Shown: positions 10,861-20,397, counted from the first letter of the stretch. The stretch is DNA of 64,000 nt from Sphingopyxis fribergensis (GCF_000803645.1 NZ_CP009122.1:1526501-1590500); one strand, 5' to 3'. Numbers and translations are program-made. The notes: a model not told the origin generated them from the letters alone.

Positions 10861-10930
10861 AGCCGGCGCGCTTTGCCAGCCATGGTGCGATGCGGCAAGG
10901 GGGTGATCGCTTAAACCGTCCCGTCCCCCT

Positions 10931-11002
10931 CGTCATGCCGGACTTGATCCGGCATCCATTCCGCGGCCGCAGATGGACCCTGGATCAAGTCCGGGGTGAC
11001 GA
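10931..11002. repeat. REP-type element, copy 1 (paired palindromes)
   Basis: Two inverted palindromic units face each other. The left unit (10931-10958) contains ATGCCGG-acttgat-CCGGCAT; the right unit (10974-11002) contains ACCCTGG-atcaagt-CCGGGGT. The second copy of this element is at 37734-37806 with different but still self-complementary arms. It fills the gap between valS and the S9 peptidase gene. Confidence 0.8.
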
Positions 11003-11018
11003 AACAGGGAATGCCCGC

Positions 11019-13088
11019 CTATTTCTTCAGATAGCTGCCCATCCAGTTGAACACCGTCTGATGCCACTGGACGCTGTTCGCGCCCTTCAGCACCCAGTGA
11101 TTTTCGTCGGGGAAGACGAGCAGTTGCGACGGCACGCCGCGGCGCTGGAGCGCGGTGAAGGCGGCGAGGCCCTGCGTATAGGGAATGCGGAAATCCTTTT
11201 CGCTGGTGATCACCAGCATCGGGGTCTTCCACTTGGTCACATGGTTCACCGGGTTCCATTTTTCATATTCCTCGGGAACCTGGAAATAGGGGCCGCCATG
11301 CTCCCATTCGTCGAACCATAGTTCCTCGGTCTCATAGGCCATCGCGCGCGCGTCGAACACGCCGTCGTGCTGGACGAGGCATTTGAATCCGTCGGTCCAC
11401 TGGCCGGCGATCCAGTTCATCATATAGCCGCCGTACGAGGCGCCGAGCGCGCAGGCGTTGGCAATGTCGAGCTGCGCATCCTGCTTGCCCGCGGCGGCAA
11501 GGCCGAGGCGCAGGTCTTCGAGCGGCTTTCCGCCCCAATCCTTGTTGATGCTGTCGGTGAAGGCCTGACCATAGCCGGTCGAGCCGTGGAAATCGACGCT
11601 GACGACGCCGTAACCCTGCTCGGCGAACAGGCGCGGGTTCCATCGTGTCGACCAGGCGTTGCCGAAGCTGCCCTGCGGGCCGCCATGGACGATGAAGGCG
11701 ACGGGCAGTTTCTGGACCGGGCTGACGGGTTTGAGGATGATGCCCCACACCTTGTCGCCGTTCGCACCGGCGAATTGCATCTTGTCGAGCTTTACCGGAT
11801 CGAATGTGGCGAGCGCCGCAGCGTTGACGTTGGTGAGCTGGCCAACCTTGCCCTTGGCATCGCGGACGAAGAGGTCGGTCGGTGCGAGCGCGCTGTTGCG
11901 CGAATAGAGGAGGGCGCCGCCGGGCAGCGGGGTGACGTCGCCGATATTGCCGTCGAACGCTTCGTTCGAGGCCTTCAGCTTCTCGACCTTGCCGCTCGCT
12001 GCGTCGACGCGGAAGACGGGGTGTTCGAGAGTGTCCTGCGCGGTGACGAAGAGCGATTTTCCGTCGGGCGCCCACGCGATCGAGGCGACCGAGCGATCCC
12101 ATGCGTCGGTGAGCTTCTTCGTCTCGCCGTTTTCGAGGTTGCGCAGCATCAGCACCTGCCGGTCGGCTTCATAGCCCGGCCGCGCCATCGCGGCATAGGC
12201 GAGCCATTTGCCGTCGGGCGAGGGGGTGGGCAGGGTGTCGGTGGCTTGGTTGTTTTGCGTCAGGTTGGTCGGCATCATCCGGCTGTCGACCAGCCAGCTG
12301 TATATATCGAGGTTGGTCGAGGTCGGCTCGCTCCGGTCGGCCTTGCGCAGCGTGAAGAAAACGGTGCGGCTGTCGGCGCCCCACGCCAATTCCTCGCCGC
12401 CGCCGAACGGCTTTGACGGGCTATCGCCGGTCAGGCCTGCATCGACCGGCCGTGCAGCGCTCGCCTTGCCGCCTTCCAGGTTGAAGACGAAGGGGCGGCT
12501 GTAGGTGCCGGGGGTTTCCCACTGGTCCCAATGCCGCACGAAGCCGGCGCCATCCTTGTAGAGGCGGCCGCTGCCGGGGCCGACGAGCGCGCCCTTGTCC
12601 TTGGCGTCGCAGCCGAAGTTGGTGCACTCCTTCGGAATGTCGCCCCAAGCGAGCAGCTTCTTGCCGTCGGGCGAAATCTTGAAACCCGCGACGTCGGCCG
12701 GGGTGTCGGTGACCTGTGTTGCGGCAGCGCCCGCGCTCAGATCGATGCGCCACAGCTGATCCTTGCCCGACGCATTCGAGAGAAAATAGAGGTTGCCGTC
12801 GGGCGCAAAGGCGGGCGATGTCTCATTCTTGCCCGCGGTGTCGGCGATCTGCACGGGCTTCGCTTCTTTCGCATTCCGGTCGACGAGCCACAGCCCGGTC
12901 GAGCGCTTGTAGGTGCCGGCCTCGGTGTCGGTCTGCTGGAACACGACCCACCGCCCGTCGGGCGATGCCGTCGGCGCGGCGACGCGCTTCAGCGTCGCCA
13001 GATCGACCTCGGTCATCGGACGGGCGAAGGCGGGAGAGGAAAGGGCGGCGGCGAGCGCGATCGCGCTGCAAAGGATATGGTTTCGCAT
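11019..13088 (-). CDS. S9 family prolyl oligopeptidase-type serine peptidase
   Basis: Exported serine peptidase of 689 residues with a Sec signal (HILCSAIALAAALSSPAFA). Residues about 25-400 form WD40-like/beta-propeller repeats (SPDGRWVVFQQTD, SPDGKKLLAW, APDGKSLFVTAQD). The C-terminal alpha/beta-hydrolase domain contains the oxyanion region VHGGPQGSFGNAW, the nucleophile in GASYGGYMMNW, the Asp region VITSEKDFRIPY and the catalytic His in PDENHWVLKG. It resembles the dipeptidyl/acylaminoacyl peptidases used for protein scavenging. It appears to be transcribed alone. Confidence 0.93.
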   Translation of the reverse strand: MRNHILCSAIALAAALSSPAFARPMTEVDLATLKRVAAPTASPDGRWVVFQQTDTEAGTYKRSTGLWLVDRNAKEAKPVQIADTAGKNETSPAFAPDGNLYFLSNASGKDQLWRIDLSAGAAATQVTDTPADVAGFKISPDGKKLLAWGDIPKECTNFGCDAKDKGALVGPGSGRLYKDGAGFVRHWDQWETPGTYSRPFVFNLEGGKASAARPVDAGLTGDSPSKPFGGGEELAWGADSRTVFFTLRKADRSEPTSTNLDIYSWLVDSRMMPTNLTQNNQATDTLPTPSPDGKWLAYAAMARPGYEADRQVLMLRNLENGETKKLTDAWDRSVASIAWAPDGKSLFVTAQDTLEHPVFRVDAASGKVEKLKASNEAFDGNIGDVTPLPGGALLYSRNSALAPTDLFVRDAKGKVGQLTNVNAAALATFDPVKLDKMQFAGANGDKVWGIILKPVSPVQKLPVAFIVHGGPQGSFGNAWSTRWNPRLFAEQGYGVVSVDFHGSTGYGQAFTDSINKDWGGKPLEDLRLGLAAAGKQDAQLDIANACALGASYGGYMMNWIAGQWTDGFKCLVQHDGVFDARAMAYETEELWFDEWEHGGPYFQVPEEYEKWNPVNHVTKWKTPMLVITSEKDFRIPYTQGLAAFTALQRRGVPSQLLVFPDENHWVLKGANSVQWHQTVFNWMGSYLKK

Positions 13089-13227
13089 GAAAGCGGTTTA
13101 GCGATGCGGCGCGCGCGTTCAAGCATGAAGGCGCGCCAAATCGCGCTTCGCTCATCGCAATTAAATTTCGCTGGCAGGCCGGTGCGAAAGGCCCCATCGG
13201 CCCGAGCGAGGAACGAGAAGGAACCCG

Positions 13228-13929
13228 ATGGTCCGCGCGATACTGAACACAGGCCGCATCTTCGTACCGCTGCTGGCGGGCGCGAGCCTGCGCGACCGCG
13301 TGATTGCCAGTATCGGGGCCTTGATCGGGATCGGCTTCGTCGGGCTGACTTGCGTTGCGCTGTTCCCCTCGACGATGCCGTGGATCGTCGCGCCGATGGG
13401 TGCGTCTGCGGTGCTGCTGTTCGCCGTGCCCGCGAGCCCGCTAGCGCAGCCCTGGTCGATCGCGGGCGGTAATGTGATCTCGGCGATCGTCGGCTCGATC
13501 GTTGCGTGGATATTTGCCGATCCGGCGATTGCCGCCGCGGTCGCGGTTTCGCTCGCGATCCTGGCGATGTCGCTATTGCGCTGCTTGCATCCGCCCGGCG
13601 GCGCGGCGGCGCTCAGCGCGGTGCTCGGGGGCTATGCGCTTTTCTCGGCGTATGTGACCGATTTCCTGCTGGTCGTGTTCGTCAATTCGCTGCTGATGGT
13701 GGCGATCGGCTGGGTGTTCCATCGCTTTTCGGGCCACAGCTATCCGCACCGCGCCAAACCCATTGAAGGCAAGCCCTTGCCGCCTGCATCCGCGTTCGGA
13801 CTGCTGATGGGCGATATCGACCAGGCTCTCGACGATCTGGGCGAAACCTTCGACATCAGCCGCGAGGATCTCGCGCTGCTGCTCGAGCGGGCCGAACTGC
13901 ATGCTGCCGAGCGGAGCGGCAAGGCTTAG
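13228..13929 (+). CDS. HPP family membrane protein
   Basis: Integral membrane protein of 233 residues with the family signature LHPPGGAAAL (residues about 120-129) and the preceding block PWIVAPMGASAVLLFAVPAS. Five or so hydrophobic segments precede a polar C-terminal tail of about 65 residues. Some HPP proteins have been linked to nitrite transport in other organisms, but the role here is not shown by context. AGAAGGA precedes the ATG at good spacing. The last 4 bases overlap the end of the convergent amidohydrolase gene. Confidence 0.85.
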   Translation: MVRAILNTGRIFVPLLAGASLRDRVIASIGALIGIGFVGLTCVALFPSTMPWIVAPMGASAVLLFAVPASPLAQPWSIAGGNVISAIVGSIVAWIFADPAIAAAVAVSLAILAMSLLRCLHPPGGAAALSAVLGGYALFSAYVTDFLLVVFVNSLLMVAIGWVFHRFSGHSYPHRAKPIEGKPLPPASAFGLLMGDIDQALDDLGETFDISREDLALLLERAELHAAERSGKA

Positions 13930-15209
13930 CGAACGAGCGCGCCGCCCTTCATCACATGGTCGATCTTTTCAAGCACGCTGATGTCGGCAAGCGGATCGGC
14001 CTTCACCGCGACGAAATCGGCATAGCGGCCGGGCACGATGGCACCGACGTCTGAGCGTCCCATTTCCTCGGACGCGCGGCCGGTAGCCGACTGGATCGCC
14101 TGCATCGGCGTCATTCCATATTTGACCATGTTGCGGAATTGGCGAGCGTTGAGCCCGTGCGGATAGACGCCCGCGTCGGTCGCATAGCCGATATTGACGC
14201 CAAGCTCGACGGCGCGCGTGAACGCGGCGCGCTGCGTGTCGGTCGTCTCGCGATTCTTGCGCAGATATTCTTCGGGCCAGCCTTCCTTGGTGCCGATGTC
14301 GTCGATGTAGGTGCCGTTGTAGATGTCCATCGCGAGCCAGGTGCCGTTTTTCTTTGCGAGTTGCAGCGCCGCCTCGTCAGCCAGGCTGGCATGTTCGATG
14401 CTGTCGACCTCGGCGTTGATCGCATTCCTGATTCCCTCGGCGCCGTGCGCGTGCGCGGTGACCCTTTTGCCACGGGCATGGGCGACCTTGACCACCGCGC
14501 GCAGATAATCCTCGCTGAGTTCGACCGCACCGGGTTCGGTGCCGATTGCGAGTACCGCGCCGGTCGCGATCGTCTTGATGAAATCGGCGCCATGATCGAG
14601 AAGATAGGTCGTCTTCGCCGCCGCTTCCTCGGGCGTCTCCGCGACGCCGAGCCGCATGTCGGGCGGCAGTTGCTCGTTCGGGACGACCCCGTTGAGTTCG
14701 CCGCCCCCCTTCGGGATTGTGATATAGGCGCCGGCGACCCACATGCGCGGGCCGGGCACATCGCCGCGATCGATCGCGTTGCGCAGCGCCACGTCGGTGA
14801 GCCCGCGATAGGTGCCGACGTCGCGTACGCTGGTAAAGCCCGCATCGAGCGTCACCCGCGCATTGCGTGCACCGACGAGCGCCGTTTCGGACGGCGATGC
14901 CTTCATCGGCGCGGCGAGGTCGGCGCTCTGGCCTAGGTCGGCGAGGTGGGTATGGAGATCGATCAGGCCCGGCAGCACGGTAAAGGCCGACCAGTCGACG
15001 ACTGTGGCGCCATCGGGCGCCTTGCCGCACGGCCCGACGGCCTTGATGCGCTCAGCCTCGATCGTGATGCACTGGCCAGTGCGGACCTTGTTCGACACCC
15101 CGTCGATCAGCCGCCCGGCCTCGATATAGACGGGTTCAGCCGATGCGGGCGCCGCGGTAAGGGCCACGGCGAGCGCTGCCGTCAGATATTCGTACCGAAA
15201 GCGTCGCAT
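13926..15209 (-). CDS. Exported amidohydrolase family protein (imidazolonepropionase/prolidase-like)
   Basis: Metal-dependent hydrolase of 427 residues with a Sec signal (YLTAALAVALTAAPASA). The metal site is complete: HxH in GLIDLHTHLADLG, further histidines in VTAHAHGAEG and SIEHASLADE, and Asp in GYATDAGVYPHG. Close relatives hydrolyse Xaa-Pro or other peptide amides, but the substrate is not shown. The ATG at 15209 has GGGGGA nine bases upstream and overlaps the end of the YpfJ-like gene by 28 bases, so the two are probably co-transcribed. Confidence 0.87.
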   Translation of the reverse strand: MRRFRYEYLTAALAVALTAAPASAEPVYIEAGRLIDGVSNKVRTGQCITIEAERIKAVGPCGKAPDGATVVDWSAFTVLPGLIDLHTHLADLGQSADLAAPMKASPSETALVGARNARVTLDAGFTSVRDVGTYRGLTDVALRNAIDRGDVPGPRMWVAGAYITIPKGGGELNGVVPNEQLPPDMRLGVAETPEEAAAKTTYLLDHGADFIKTIATGAVLAIGTEPGAVELSEDYLRAVVKVAHARGKRVTAHAHGAEGIRNAINAEVDSIEHASLADEAALQLAKKNGTWLAMDIYNGTYIDDIGTKEGWPEEYLRKNRETTDTQRAAFTRAVELGVNIGYATDAGVYPHGLNARQFRNMVKYGMTPMQAIQSATGRASEEMGRSDVGAIVPGRYADFVAVKADPLADISVLEKIDHVMKGGALVR

Positions 15210-16087
15210 TGGCGTGGGTCCCCCGATTGCAGGCCGCGGCGCAGCCAGGTCATGCGTTGTTCGCTCGTGCCGTGCGTGAAGCTTTCGGGCACCGGGCGCT
15301 GCCCCGCCGAACGCATCAGCGTGTCGTCGCCGATCGCATTGGCGGCGCGCATCGCCTCTTCCATGTCGCCAGGCTCCATCACCGACTGGCCGTCGTTCGT
15401 CTTCGCGCGCGCGGCCCAAACGCCGGCGTAGCAATCGGCCTGCAACTCCATGCGGACTTGCAACGCATTGCCCTCGGCCTGCGAGGCGCGCTGCTGCGCT
15501 TGGCGGACCTGCTCCGAAATGCCGCTGACGGTCTGGATATGGTGACCGACTTCATGTGCAACGACATAGGCCTGCGCGGCATCGCCCGCGGCGCCAAACC
15601 GCTGCGCGAGTTCGCCGAAAAAGGCGGTGTCGAGATAGATGCCCTGATCGGCTGGGCAGTAGAACGGCCCCATCGCAGCCTGCGCCGCGCCGCAGCCCGA
15701 CTGGTTGCGATCGGTGAAGAAGCGCAGTTTCGGCTCCTGGTAGCCCCTGATCTGGCTTCCCCAGAATTTGTTCGTCGAGCTGAAGACGTTGCAAGCGAAG
15801 CGTTCGCCCTCGGTATCGCACGCTTGTGTATTGGCGCCGCGGCTATCGGCCATCGGATCGGCCGTGCCGCTGCCGCCGCTGAACATGTTCGCGCCGGGGC
15901 CGAGCAGGAAAAAGGCGGCCGCGCCGATCAACAGAATCGTCCCGCAACCCATCTTTCGCCCGAGCAGCATCGGCAGGAACCCGATGAGCAGCCCGCCGAG
16001 GCCGCCGCCTCCACCGCCACTGAAACCGCCGCCGCTTCGGCCCAGATCGCGAATGTCGTCGCCGGGATCATAATCGTCGAGGCGCAT
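15182..16087 (-). CDS. YpfJ-like neutral zinc metallopeptidase
   Basis: Predicted membrane-anchored zinc peptidase (Zn_peptidase/YpfJ family), 301 residues. It starts MRLDDYDPGDDIRDLGRSGG, then has a Gly-rich stretch and a membrane helix (GCGTILLIGAAAFFLLGPG), followed by the catalytic domain. The motif HEVGHHIQ (in VVAHEVGHHIQTVSG) holds zinc ligands and the catalytic Glu, and the downstream block ELQADCYAGVWAA is characteristic. An in-frame extension to 16246 is unlikely because this start matches relatives. Biological role unknown. Confidence 0.9.
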   Translation of the reverse strand: MRLDDYDPGDDIRDLGRSGGGFSGGGGGGLGGLLIGFLPMLLGRKMGCGTILLIGAAAFFLLGPGANMFSGGSGTADPMADSRGANTQACDTEGERFACNVFSSTNKFWGSQIRGYQEPKLRFFTDRNQSGCGAAQAAMGPFYCPADQGIYLDTAFFGELAQRFGAAGDAAQAYVVAHEVGHHIQTVSGISEQVRQAQQRASQAEGNALQVRMELQADCYAGVWAARAKTNDGQSVMEPGDMEEAMRAANAIGDDTLMRSAGQRPVPESFTHGTSEQRMTWLRRGLQSGDPRQCDAFGTNI

Positions 16088-16239
16088 CGGTTTCTCCACG
16101 GGTAAAATGGTCGTTATCGCTCGATAGTTACAGCAGCGCCGAGCAATTGGAAGGGGCTTCGCGCCGAATGAAGTCATTGCAATGACCCGTGTTGCGGTGC
16201 ACAAATCGGTCCCGTTCCAATCGAGGATCCCCCGAGTCC

Positions 16240-17397
16240 ATGCCACGCCGAGCCCCCCGCGCCGCGCTTCCGCTGCCTGACCTCGTCGTGCTTGTCCTGC
16301 AAGGCGGCGGCGCGCTCGGGGCGTTTCAGGCGGGAGTGTATGAGGCGCTGATCGAACTCGGCATCGAACTGGATTGGGTCGCAGGGATATCGATCGGCGC
16401 GGTCAATGCCGCGATCATCGCCGGGAACGAGCGTGATCAGGCGGTGGGCAAGATGCGCGAGTTCTGGGAAGGCGTGTCGTCGGCGCTACCCTCGCTGCCG
16501 GTGGCCGACAACGACTGGGCGCGTGAGTGGACGCATATGGCCGCAGCGGGGCAGGTGGCGGCGTTCGGGGTCCCCGGTTTTTTCATTCCGCGTTTTCTGC
16601 CGCCGGCCTTTGCTGCAAGGCAGACGCCCGAAGCGGTCAGCCTTTACGATACCGCACCGTTGGTCGAGACGCTGAACCGGCTGGTCGATTGGGATCGTGT
16701 GAACAACGGAAAGGTTCGCCTGTCGGTCGGCGCGGTCGCGGTCGAAACCGGAAATTTCCGCTATTTCGACACGCAATGCGACACGATCGACGCGCGGCAC
16801 ATCTTGGCTTCCGGTGCGTTGCCGCCGGGCCTTCCGCCGGTCGAGATCGACGGCAATTGGTATTGGGACGGCGGGCTCGTGTCGAACACGCCGCTCGAGC
16901 ATGTCGTCGCGGCCGCGAACAAGGACATGCTGGTGTTCCAGGTCGACCTGTTCCCGGCGCGCGGCGAGCGGCCGCACGATCTGGAGGAAGCCTGGTCGCG
17001 CGAAAAGGACATCCGTTATTCGAGCCGCACGCGGCGCATCTCGGACGGGCTGGTGCGGCGGCGCAAAGAGCATCGGCTGATCGACCGGATGCTGCAGAGG
17101 CTGCCAGAGGAATTTGCCGAGTTGCCCGAGGTGAAGGCGGTGCGGCGGATGGTCGACTGCAAGGCGCTCAACGTGGTCCAACTGATCCACGAGCCGCCGG
17201 CGTGGCAGACCGGCGCGCGCGATTTCGAATTTTCGCGCTCGACGATGGAGGTCAACTGGGCGCTCGGCCGCGATGCGGTCGAGGCGGCGATGAAGGATGG
17301 TCACCTGCTCGCCGATAGCATCGCCGAGGGGCGGTCGGACAGTTTTGCGGTGCAATCGAATGCATTGCGACCAAAGGCCGAACCCGACGTTTCCTGA
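16240..17397 (+). CDS. Patatin-like phospholipase family protein with DUF3734-like C-terminus
   Basis: Predicted lipid acyl hydrolase of 385 residues. The oxyanion motif GGGALG (LQGGGALGAFQAGVYEAL) is followed by the nucleophile elbow GISIG and, later, the dyad Asp in WDGGLVSNTPLEH, so the Ser-Asp dyad is intact. The C-terminal 130 residues (EKDIRYSSRTRRISDGLVRR onward) resemble the DUF3734 region found in alphaproteobacterial patatins. The start at ATG 16240 is chosen over a GTG/TTG start at 16189 because the conserved domain begins soon after. A hydroxybutyrate dehydrogenase gene follows by 28 bases, hinting at a role in storage polymer or membrane lipid turnover. Confidence 0.88.
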   Translation: MPRRAPRAALPLPDLVVLVLQGGGALGAFQAGVYEALIELGIELDWVAGISIGAVNAAIIAGNERDQAVGKMREFWEGVSSALPSLPVADNDWAREWTHMAAAGQVAAFGVPGFFIPRFLPPAFAARQTPEAVSLYDTAPLVETLNRLVDWDRVNNGKVRLSVGAVAVETGNFRYFDTQCDTIDARHILASGALPPGLPPVEIDGNWYWDGGLVSNTPLEHVVAAANKDMLVFQVDLFPARGERPHDLEEAWSREKDIRYSSRTRRISDGLVRRRKEHRLIDRMLQRLPEEFAELPEVKAVRRMVDCKALNVVQLIHEPPAWQTGARDFEFSRSTMEVNWALGRDAVEAAMKDGHLLADSIAEGRSDSFAVQSNALRPKAEPDVS

Positions 17398-17425
17398 AAC
17401 TCTCCCCCACCGAAAGGACTTATTG

Positions 17426-18211
17426 ATGCGCCTCACAGGAAAGACCGCCCTCGTCACCGGATCGACCTCGGGCATCGGGCTCGGCATCGCGAAGGCTTTT
17501 GCGGCCGACGGCGCGAACATCATCATCAACGGCTTTGGCGATGCCGACGCGATCGAGGCCGAGCGCAAGGGGCTCGAAGCGACCAGCGGCGGGAAGGCCG
17601 CCTATGATGGTGCCGACCTGACCAAACCCGAACAGATCGAGGAGATGTTCAAGCGCGCCGAAAAGGATCTCGGCGGGGTCGATATCCTTGTGAACAATGC
17701 GGGGATGCAGTTCGTTTCGCCGGTCGAGGATTTCCCGGTCGAGAAATGGGACATGATCATCGCGCTCAACCTGACCGCCGCCTTTCACACGATCCGCCAC
17801 GCCGTGCCGGTGATGCGCAAAAAGAAATGGGGGCGCATCATCGCGACGGCTTCGGCGCACTCGCTTGTCGCCTCGCCGTTCAAATCGGCCTATGTCACCG
17901 CGAAGCATGGTCTCGCCGGCCTGACGAAGACCGTCGCGCTCGAAGTTGCAGAGGCCGGGATTACGGTGAATTGCATCAACCCCGGATATGTCTGGACACC
18001 GCTCGTCGAAAACCAGATCCCCGACACGATGAAGGCGCGGAACATGACGCGCGAACAGGTGATCAACGACGTGCTGCTTGCCGGGCAGCCGACCAAACAG
18101 TTCGTGACGGTGGAGCAGGTCGCGGCGATCGCCTCCTTCCTGACGCGCGACGAAGCGGCGAACATCACGGGGGCGAACATCAGCGTCGATGGCGGCTGGA
18201 CGGCTGCCTGA
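17426..18211 (+). CDS. 3-hydroxybutyrate dehydrogenase
   Basis: Short-chain dehydrogenase of 261 residues that should interconvert 3-hydroxybutyrate and acetoacetate with NAD, a late step of polyhydroxybutyrate breakdown. The cofactor motif TGSTSGIGLGIA is near residue 12, NNAG near 90, and the catalytic Tyr and Lys lie in SAYVTAKHGLAGL. The block ASAHSLVASPFKSAY and the ending TGANISVDGGWTAA are typical of HBDH. GAAAGGA precedes the ATG. It is the second gene of a pair with the patatin. Confidence 0.92.
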   Translation: MRLTGKTALVTGSTSGIGLGIAKAFAADGANIIINGFGDADAIEAERKGLEATSGGKAAYDGADLTKPEQIEEMFKRAEKDLGGVDILVNNAGMQFVSPVEDFPVEKWDMIIALNLTAAFHTIRHAVPVMRKKKWGRIIATASAHSLVASPFKSAYVTAKHGLAGLTKTVALEVAEAGITVNCINPGYVWTPLVENQIPDTMKARNMTREQVINDVLLAGQPTKQFVTVEQVAAIASFLTRDEAANITGANISVDGGWTAA

Positions 18212-18286
18212 TCCGCTGCGCTCTTGAGCATTCTCCTTTGCCCTCTTAAGGTTAACCATCGAGGGGTCGGGGAGAAACGGAGAATC

Positions 18287-18931
18287 ATGGGTCGCACCAT
18301 TTGGGTTTTGGCGGTGGCGCTCGGCGTCACCCTTGGCGCGTGCAAGTCGGTGGTGCCGCCGGTGCCTCCGTCGGCCGCCGATGCGCCGCCGGAGACGGGC
18401 ACTTGGCGCGCAACGGCGACAAGTCAGGATCAGGAACGCATCCGCGGCTGGTACAAGAGCTGGCAGGCGGCACTGGCCGACGCGCGGGCGAAAGGCTTTG
18501 GTGCCGACATCGACCGCGAGGGCATCTTGTTGCAACCCACGGCGGCGCTGCCCAATCCGCATTTGCCGGCGGGTGACTACCGGTGCCGGACGATCAAGCT
18601 TGGCACGCAGGGACGGAGCGGACTTTCCTACATCGCCTATGGCTGGTTCCGCTGCCGCGTCGCGCCCGAACAGGGACTGTCGAGCCTGACCAAGAGCACG
18701 GGGTCGCAGCGTCCCGTCGGGCTGATCTTTCCCGACAATCTGAAACGGCAGATTTTTCTCGGCACACTCGAGCTTGGCGACGAGAAAATGGCGGTCAATT
18801 ACGGCAGCGACCGAATGCGCGACATGGCGGGGCTGGTCGAACGGATCGGCGACAATCGCTGGCGGCTCGTGCTGCCGGCGCCGGCTTATGAATCTTTGCT
18901 CGACGTGATCGAACTGGTCCCGGCGGGCTGA
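18287..18931 (+). CDS. DUF4893-type lipoprotein
   Basis: A 214-residue predicted lipoprotein: the signal WVLAVALGVTLGAC ends in a lipobox with the acylated Cys at residue 19. The mature part carries the pattern of DUF4893 proteins of sphingomonads (RIRGWYKSWQAALADARAKG, GDYRCRTIKLG, YGWFRCRV, then LPAPAYESLLDVIELVPAG). Function unknown. The start at 18287 is chosen so that the lipobox sits at the usual position. It lies 21 bases upstream of the M20 amidohydrolase and may share its transcript. Confidence 0.8.
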   Translation: MGRTIWVLAVALGVTLGACKSVVPPVPPSAADAPPETGTWRATATSQDQERIRGWYKSWQAALADARAKGFGADIDREGILLQPTAALPNPHLPAGDYRCRTIKLGTQGRSGLSYIAYGWFRCRVAPEQGLSSLTKSTGSQRPVGLIFPDNLKRQIFLGTLELGDEKMAVNYGSDRMRDMAGLVERIGDNRWRLVLPAPAYESLLDVIELVPAG

Positions 18932-18952
18932 CAAGGCAACAGGGGAATGAGT

Positions 18953-20281
18953 ATGAGAATTTTGTGGATGAGCGCCCCCCTTTTGGCTTTTGGGGCGCTG
19001 GCTTTTGCTGCTCCTGCCGCGGCGCAAACGCTCGGCGGCGAGGTCGAAAAGCAGATGCCCTCGCTCATGGCGATCTACAAGGATTTGCACGCCAATCCCG
19101 AACTCAGTTTCATGGAAGTGCGCTCGGCGGGCATTCTTGCTGCCGAGGCCAGCAAGCTGGGCTTCAAGGTGACCGAAAAGGTCGGCGGCACCGGCGTCGT
19201 CGCGGTGATGGAGAACGGCCCTGGTCCGGTGGTGATGGTGCGCGCCGACATGGACGGCCTGCCAGTGACCGAGCAGACGGGGCTCCCCGGTGCGTCGAAG
19301 ATACGCGTGACCACGAAGGAGGGCGTCGAAACCGGCGTGATGCACGCGTGCGGCCACGACACGCATATGACCGCGTGGATCGGCGTCGCGCGGCTGATGG
19401 CGGCGAACAAGGCGAAATGGTCGGGCACGCTGGTGATGATCGGCCAGCCCGCCGAGGAGCGCGGCGCGGGCGCGCGGATGATGCTCGCCGACGGGCTCTA
19501 CACCCGCTTTCCCAAGCCGCAATATGCGCTGGCCTTTCACGACGCGGCGCAGTTTCCCGCGGGCAAGATCGGTTACACGCCGGGCTATGCGCTCGCCAAT
19601 GTGGACAGCGTTGACATAACGGTGAAGGGCGTCGGTGGTCACGGTGCCTATCCGCAGACGACGAAGGATCCAATCGTGCTCGCGAGCCGCATCGTCGGCG
19701 CGCTCCAGACGCTCGTGTCGCGCGAGATTAGCCCGCTCGACAGCGCCGTTGTGACCGTCGGCAGCTTCCACGCCGGGGCGAAGCACAATATCATTTCGGA
19801 TGAAGCCAAGCTCCAGCTGACCGTTCGCAGCTATAGCGACGAGGTCCGCAATCACCTGCTCGACGGTATCGCGCGCATTGCGAAAGGCGAAGCGATCGCC
19901 GCGGGCATGCCCGAAGACAAGATGCCCGTCGTGAGCGTCAACAAGGACGAATATACGCCGTCGACCTTCAACACCCCCGAATTCACCGAAGAAATGGCGG
20001 CCTATTTGAAGACGAGTTTCGGCGATGACCGCGTCGTGCAGATGCCGCCGGTGATGGGCGGCGAGGATTTCGGCCGCTTCGGGCGCGAGGACAAGAACAT
20101 CAAGAGCCTGATCGTCTGGGTCGGCGGGGTGCCGCAGGCCGAATATGATGCGGCAAAGAAGGAAGGGCGCACCTTGCCCAGCCTGCATTCGCCGTTCTGG
20201 GCGCCCGATGCGCCGGCAGTCATCTCGACCGCGACCGAGGCGCTGACCGCCATGACGATGAAGCTGATGGCGAAGAAGTAG
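18953..20281 (+). CDS. M20D family amidohydrolase, exported
   Basis: Metal-dependent amidohydrolase of 442 residues related to hippurate hydrolase, IAA-amino-acid hydrolase and N-acyl-amino-acid amidohydrolases. It has a signal peptide (PLLAFGALAFAAPAAA). Metal-binding motifs are HACGHDTHMTAW, the acidic PAEERGAGARMM, AFHDAAQFPAG and GGEDFGRFG. The dimerisation domain lies in between (GVGGHGAYPQTTKDPI). I use ATG 18953 because AGGGGA at 18941-18946 is correctly spaced for it and touches the alternative ATG at 18947. Likely removes acyl groups from amino acids or peptides in the periplasm. Confidence 0.9.
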   Translation: MRILWMSAPLLAFGALAFAAPAAAQTLGGEVEKQMPSLMAIYKDLHANPELSFMEVRSAGILAAEASKLGFKVTEKVGGTGVVAVMENGPGPVVMVRADMDGLPVTEQTGLPGASKIRVTTKEGVETGVMHACGHDTHMTAWIGVARLMAANKAKWSGTLVMIGQPAEERGAGARMMLADGLYTRFPKPQYALAFHDAAQFPAGKIGYTPGYALANVDSVDITVKGVGGHGAYPQTTKDPIVLASRIVGALQTLVSREISPLDSAVVTVGSFHAGAKHNIISDEAKLQLTVRSYSDEVRNHLLDGIARIAKGEAIAAGMPEDKMPVVSVNKDEYTPSTFNTPEFTEEMAAYLKTSFGDDRVVQMPPVMGGEDFGRFGREDKNIKSLIVWVGGVPQAEYDAAKKEGRTLPSLHSPFWAPDAPAVISTATEALTAMTMKLMAKK

Positions 20282-20297
20282 TTGGAGACGCGGAATC

Positions 20298-20321
20298 CTG
20301 CGGGGACGACCAACCCCGCAG
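20298..20321 (+). terminator. Hairpin after the M20 gene
   Basis: CTGCGGGG (20298-20305) pairs with CCCCGCAG (20314-20321) around an 8-base loop. There is no run of Ts after it, so it may work only as a weak or Rho-assisted terminator or as a 3'-end stabiliser. Confidence 0.5.
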
Positions 20322-20397
20322 TCATTACCGCAGCGCGCTGCCATTTCCCAAATAAATTGGGATGGACCTGTTCGTGAGGCTGTGGTGAGCAAGAGAC

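Noticed and set aside
8164..10914. A 916-codon open frame on the plus strand
   Set aside because: Exactly antisense to valS, with no domain features; a codon-bias shadow.
10931..11002. CRISPR-like repeat
   Set aside because: The units are inverted palindromes in isolated pairs with no spacer array and no cas genes.
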